A stretch of 6,720 bases of DNA from Nitrospiraceae bacterium (GTDB taxonomy: Bacteria; Nitrospirota; Thermodesulfovibrionia; Thermodesulfovibrionales; UBA9159), in contig DMNE01000319.1 in NCBI GenBank assembly GCA_003453735.1, positions 543-7,262 on the forward strand, written 5' to 3'. Below, in pieces: positions 6,145 through 6,720 of this stretch. Numbering within the stretch: position 1 is the first letter of the stretch; each line of letters begins with the position of its first letter. The position numbers and the translations under genes are program-made. Under the pieces are notes generated by a model. The model had not been told where the DNA came from, did not search any database, and worked only from the letters and a program-made list of their open reading frames with translations.

Positions 6145-6483
6145 CCTGGTTCCCTCAAGACTTCAGCAAAAGGCTCGAAAGATATTGGGGTGATTATTGC
6201 ATGTCTTTCTTAATTAAGAATTAGATCAAATCCATATTACAGGATAATTACAACTATATTAAATTCTCATGAAATTATTGTGCTGTGGCTTCATGCCTAG
6301 GATAGGAATCAGGCTAACATGGGATGTGCCCGACATGCGGATTTTAGAAAAGACAGGGGATTGCCAAGAACAGACAAAAAAGCTTTCGGAACTCCGCAAT
6401 ATTTTCACCTTCCCCAGAGCATTCGTTAGCGCGGTGTAATCGAATTTTCTAACGTTGACGTTGGCATATCGACTTTAGAAGAG
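6145..6483. other. Gene-poor stretch with a 14-bp palindrome
   Basis: TTCTTAATTAAGAA (6207-6220) is a perfect 14-bp palindrome that could be an operator. A 56-codon frame on the plus strand (6269-6439, beginning MKLLCCGFMPRIGIRLTW) has no ribosome site and no recognised similarity; I do not call it a gene. Just before repeat C2, ACGTTG occurs twice in tandem (6452-6463). Nothing else is supported here. Confidence 0.4.
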
Positions 6484-6615
6484 GGAGTACTTCTCGCCGG
6501 GTGAGTCATGCGATTTTACGGACATGCAGATGGCGTCAAAAGCCTAAGAGGTGTTTGTTTGGGTAGTAATCTGTTAGTGCTAGCCCGGTGCTAAAATGTG
6601 TTGATTACGGGCGGA
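6484..6615 (+). repeat. Repeat unit C, copy C2
   Basis: This matches 2541-2673 with one indel and about 80-85% identity by eye, starting at GGAGTACTTCTCGCC and running through GACATGCAGATGGCGTCAA to TGTGTTGATTACGGGCGGA. Unlike copy C1 it leads directly into a complete unit B. No coding function is seen. Confidence 0.75.
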
Positions 6616-6708
6616 AAATAACACACCTCCGGTGTTGAGTACTCCGGAGAAGTCAACACGAATCGCAAAGCCCGATGCACACGGGGTGCCCCCGCTAATC
6701 AACACCTT
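6597..6708 (+). repeat. 112-bp palindromic repeat unit B, copy B2
   Basis: This is the second complete copy, 110 of 112 identical to 69-180 and in the same orientation. Terminal inverted repeats are GTGTTGATTA at 6598-6607 and TAATCAACAC at 6696-6705. The inner pair is GTGTTGA at 6632-6638 and TCAACAC at 6653-6659. In this copy CTCCGG...CCGGAG is also flanked by ACTCCGGAG. Flanking sequence on both sides differs from copy B1, which sets the unit's boundaries. Confidence 0.8.
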
Positions 6709-6720
6709 TCCGGGAAGCGA

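Noticed and set aside
6269..6439. 56-codon frame with MPRIGIRL, considered as a REP-transposase start
   Set aside because: Only the MPRI residues resemble the start of such transposases; no catalytic HUH or tyrosine motif follows and there is no ribosome site.

Overview
This 6.7-kb window looks like an accessory, repeat-rich part of a bacterial chromosome. It holds small toxin-antitoxin (TA) and hypothetical genes with Shine-Dalgarno sites and sigma70-type promoters. No housekeeping gene, rRNA, tRNA or CRISPR array is visible. The protein types (BrnT with a small ribbon-helix-helix-like partner, DUF433/DUF5615, a CPVCG zinc-knuckle membrane peptide) are common in Gram-negative soil and groundwater bacteria, including Deltaproteobacteria. 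That placement is inference; no gene fixes the taxon.

Layout. (1) 1-180: composite repeat, a 64-bp unit (A1) running into a 112-bp palindromic unit (B1). (2) 181-578: mostly non-coding, with a duplicated 11-mer resembling an insertion-sequence end. (3) 579-1595: four same-strand small genes: BrnT-family toxin, overlapping antitoxin, conserved 74-aa protein, and a zinc-knuckle/transmembrane 74-aa protein. (4) 1799-2308, minus strand: orphan 169-aa protein with its own promoter. (5) 2541-2680: repeat C1 ending in the head of the B unit. (6) 2986-3575: DUF433 antitoxin and DUF5615 PIN-like toxin overlapping by 4 bp. (7) 3647-3710: repeat A2. (8) 3777-3922: a 146-bp element with 21-bp terminal inverted repeats (MITE-like). 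(9) 4106-4372: a strong promoter, ribosome site and 11-codon ORF running into the stub of an opposing gene. (10) 4506-5975, minus strand: a secreted six-cysteine protein, a frameshifted RCC1-like secreted protein, and a possible tiny membrane peptide. (11) 5976-6483: non-coding, with a terminator-like hairpin. (12) 6484-6708: repeat C2 followed by B2, nearly identical to B1.

The main architectural point is that one repeat core (TGTTG[AC][TC]T[AT]CGGGCGG) occurs four times in the same orientation. It cuts the window into cassette-like segments, two of which carry a TA module. The outermost copies (B1 and B2) are 110/112 identical, direct and 6,528 bp apart, so the intervening block could be lost or duplicated by recombination. 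The TA modules would be expected to stabilise such a region. No transposase or integrase is present, and the repeats do not fit integron attC rules, so the mechanism is unknown. The decayed genes, short repeats and TA modules suggest a mosaic island more than a single coherent pathway.
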